In this document: piece after piece, positions 61,094-64,000 of the stretch
Layout: each line of letters opens with the position of its first letter
Numbering within the stretch: position 1 is the first letter of the stretch
Assembly: GCF_963924675.1 (NCBI RefSeq)
Contig: NC_089224.1
Location: 41,645,158 to 41,709,157, forward strand
Direction of reading: 5' to 3'
Length of the DNA stretch: 64,000 nt
Source of the DNA: Phocoena phocoena
Taxonomy: Eukaryota > Chordata > Mammalia > Artiodactyla > Phocoenidae
Made by a program: the position numbers and the translations under genes
Notes under the pieces: model-generated
What the model was told of the DNA's origin: nothing
Databases searched by the model: none
Seen by the model: the letters and a program-made list of their open reading frames with translations, nothing else

Positions 61094-62905
61094 ATCATTG
61101 TCATCATTCTCATTTCATTTAAGTGTGAGGGTTGATTTGAACACTATTCAGTGTCTCAAATACTTCAACATTATTCACGCCCTTGTACACTCTTTAAGCC
61201 TTTACACTTTGATTTCCAGTCACATGTGCTTATCTCTGCTTCCTCCAAATGGCTACTAAAATGATACTAAAAAGTATAAAATGATGTAAAGGACAAAGAT
61301 TATGGGACAGTGGCAAATAAATGGAAAAGCAAATGGAAGAGCAGTAGTGAATTCAGCTGGATGGAGGGCCTGAAACCAAAGGTGCCTGGATAGGAAAAAA
61401 CTGTAGATGAAGTGAGTCATTCCTTGGCAAGGGGCTCTTAGAAGTTTGGGGGCTTGGAGATATCAATTTCTAAATTAGTGAGAGGAATGAGTGTATGGGT
61501 AAAAACAGGGTAATTATTTGCAAGTCTATGTATGATTATGCCATAATCCCGTCTAGCCAAATGAGGTCCCCGAGGCAGGGGACCAAAGGTTTACACTCTG
61601 GAGAAACTTAATAGGACAGAACTGGCAATTATATACTCAAGTGTACTAGGAAACAGAGACAAGATATGTGATTGAAAGTGGAGATTTCATTGAAGGCCTG
61701 CACTCTTAGTTCTCTTTGCTCATAGAATGGCTATAGCCAGGCTGAATTTTTCGAAACAGAGGTCTATTGACTCTTCTCTGAAGAAACTGGACAACCACAG
61801 GTGAAAAACACCACTACATACTAAACTGCAGGTGTCCCCCTGTTCAATAGGTGGCCCTTCCCCACCCCAGTCCATCACTAGACAGTGAAGCTCACTTATC
61901 AGCAACCTAACAGTCACTCTTAAGTATGAACAGACACCAAGTGAAGTAGAATGTGTTATTGCCAAAGTATTCATTGTCCCTCCCTATGAGACCCATTCCT
62001 TGGGAGGATAATTCATTTCATCCATTGACAAAAAACTTGTTCATGTGATTTGCTTTGGCTAATGAAATGCAAACAAAGGGAATGTGTACTCCCCCTGAGC
62101 TAAATAAAGCTTTAAGAGCTATCATGTAGTTTTATTATTTGTATTTACCTTCTGCAGTCACACCAAGAATGTCTTACCTAAGGGACTGAAAAAAATAGAG
62201 AAAAGTAGTATAAGAAAAATTTGATAATCAAAGTGCATGAAATACTATATTGAAAATGCCTCTCCGATACCCAGGACAGTGGATAAAAGTAGACTCACAT
62301 AAAGACTCACATTTCAGAACACTGTAAATTAAGAGATAATCCCATAAGATTCTAGATTAAAACAAACCATGGCCACCATCACCACATCACTTAATAGCAT
62401 TGGGAAGCAGGATGGAGTTAGACTTCTAAACAGCAGTACTGAAAGCTAGGAGACTGTGGTGAAATGCCCTTAAGTCCTTAGGGAAAATCTACTCTAGTAT
62501 CCTATACACAGCTAAAATATCAGTCCATTGTGGGGCAAAATATACGTTTCTCCGACCTGCAGACACTCAGAAAATAGACCCTTTACATACTTTTCCTTAG
62601 AAAATTAATGAAGAATATTCTGCAAAATCAGGCTTTACACCAAAAGATTAGATTCAATAAAAAATGGATTTAAAGTGGGAGCAAGGTGAATGAAAATCCA
62701 GATGTCAGATGAATAGCGACTTAGAGAACCATCAGGTTGAGTTGGAACAGGTGGAAAGTGGGCTCCAAGAAGGTGTCCATAAAAAATAGGAGTCTCTATT
62801 ATTAAGAGGATATTTGGAAGGTATTACTGATAAAGCAGTTGGGGAAAATTTAACAATAGGGAGCCATTTATTAAAACCTAGCAGGTAAAAAACATGAATA
62901 CACAG
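61094..62905. other. Unassigned; possible worn repeat at 62250-62800
   Basis: 62250-62800 (a tccttagggaaaatctactc block, 62476-62495, and cacactcagaaaatag-like text) suggests an ancient repeat that I cannot name. The rest is single-copy with no exon. Confidence 0.4.
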
Positions 62906-62926
62906 ACACACACACACACACACACA
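62906..62926. repeat. (AC)10 microsatellite
   Basis: Uninterrupted AC/CA run. Confidence 0.93.
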
Positions 62927-63017
62927 ATTACTAACAATTACCAAAAAAACAAAAAGATACAGTAAAGGAATCTCTATACTACGTGACTATTTGGCTTTAT
63001 AGTATAAACAATATATA

Positions 63018-63044
63018 TATAGCTAATGATAATGAACACTGATA
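63018..63044 (+). repeat. 27-bp motif, copy 2 of 2
   Basis: Identical to 61067-61093. Preceded by a TA run (63011-63020) and followed by unrelated sequence. Confidence 0.9.
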
Positions 63045-63129
63045 AATCCTGTCTATAATTAAAATCAATTTATAATATATAAAATTTGTAAGTCAATTAG
63101 AGTGTACATATTTTACTTAGAGTCAAATA

Positions 63130-63290
63130 CCTAAAGAAATAGACAAAGCAGTTACAAATGATTACCTTTAGAGAGCAGAATTGAGTAGTTGCAGTAGAGA
63201 CGGCTTTATTTTATTATAAGCCTTTCAGTGTTTGATTTTTAAGCCATGTACATTTATCATTTAATAAAAAAATCCAATAAATGACAAAAT
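63130..63290 (+). mobile_element. Possible ancient LINE 3' end
   Basis: gattacctttagagagcaga (63160-63179), a tttattttattataagcctt block and a terminal aataaaaaaatccaataaa have the outline of an old L1-type 3' UTR. Low certainty. Confidence 0.33.
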
Positions 63291-64000
63291 ACCTTTTAAA
63301 ACTGATAGTATGAAAGATTAATGCTTCTAATAAACTTACATGCATATATTAAGTACAAAATACTTGACATATGTTTAACATTGTGTGATGTAGAAAGTCC
63401 AAATTTACTTTTCTTAATAATAAACAATAAATGCTTCAAAATGCATATAATTCTTATGAAGAAGCACTACTACTTGTCAATTATCAGTGAATTAATTTAT
63501 AAATTGACTAGAAGGGTGTTCACTAGAGCACCGTTTTGATCACAGAAAAACCATACTTACCTGGAACATAAGAAAATATACCCAAGCTTTTCTAAACATA
63601 TAATTGAAGATATTAATAAAGCAAGATGTGCTATACAAGATAAATACCAGCAAAAAGTATAACACAATGGAAAAGCCAACATTTCAAATATATTTTGATT
63701 TAATCCAATGAGGCAGTATGAATTTTACCAGAAATAATAATGAAAACATACATGCCATATAACTAGCAACCATTGTATTCCCAGTGAAAGCAATTCTGAA
63801 AGTCCCAACTGACTATTTGTAAGAGCACAAAGGAATTTACAATTGAGAATAGACTAGCCGTAGAATATGTTACTGTACCAGCAATGATACATACTGAGGA
63901 GTAAAATCAGAAGGGGGCAAACGGAAAGTAACACCCAGTCTATTCAGCTGGTATGAGCCTCAGGCATGTGTTAAGAGCTGTTTAGGAGAGGGGGCTGATG
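63291..64000. other. Unassigned AT-rich DNA
   Basis: Nothing recognised to the end of the window. Confidence 0.5.

Overview
This window is mammalian nuclear DNA and almost certainly comes from a cetacean (whale or dolphin). The main evidence is 14 copies of a tRNA-derived SINE of the CHR type. Each sense copy opens with GCTTCCCTGGTGGCGCAG or a close variant. Seven of the 14 end in homopolymer A (or T) runs of 18 or more, and 13 are bounded by target-site duplications (TSDs) of 8 to 17 bp. CHR SINEs are known from cetaceans, hippos and ruminants; the density of young-looking copies here fits a cetacean best. There is no bacterial or viral gene organisation and no operon.

No protein-coding exon, tRNA, rRNA or other functional RNA gene could be supported. 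Every open reading frame above about 100 codons either lies inside a repeat or has no recognisable family. I read the window as an intergenic or deep-intronic, AT-rich, gene-free segment. What can be annotated is a layered record of transposition.

Layout. 1-11 kb is mostly single-copy DNA with an old L1 relic (about 1.1-2.3 kb) and an L2 3' end (7.4-7.8 kb). 11.1-14.1 kb holds a decayed ERVL-class endogenous retrovirus (end of RT/RNase H, integrase, dUTPase and 3' region, no intact frame), broken by a younger reverse-oriented LTR. 14.8-27.9 kb carries L2, MIR, DNA-transposon and MaLR-type relics plus five CHR SINEs, including an inverted pair at 27.4-27.9 kb. 28.7-32.4 kb is a 5'-truncated minus-strand L1 with a broken ORF2 and a CHR-1-type SINE inside it, followed by an MLT1-type LTR. 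33-38 kb holds two older plus-strand L1 relics. 39-49 kb contains three more L1 pieces, a SINE with an internally expanded repeat, and a compound TA/CA microsatellite. 49.7 kb holds an isolated L1 5'-end fragment. 52-60 kb has four SINEs, a 0.55 kb pyrimidine-strand tract and several MaLR-type relics. 60-64 kb is AT-rich, with an alternating inverted/direct repeat cluster and a 27-bp sequence present twice, 2 kb apart.

How the parts relate. Nesting gives a relative order: SINEs sit inside MIR (19.2 and 52.4 kb), L2 (59.6 kb), old L1M (34.2 and 47.7 kb) and a younger L1 (30.7 kb). The SINEs have L1-type target-site duplications, as expected if L1 machinery mobilised them. Family assignments come from recalled consensus patterns, not a search, and boundaries of ancient elements are approximate. 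I found no evidence of a new biological system. The most checkable oddities are the two co-varying SINE subtypes, the shared non-consensus B box in young copies, the inverted SINE pair, the expanded SINE, the isolated L1 5' end and the 61/63 kb duplicated motif.
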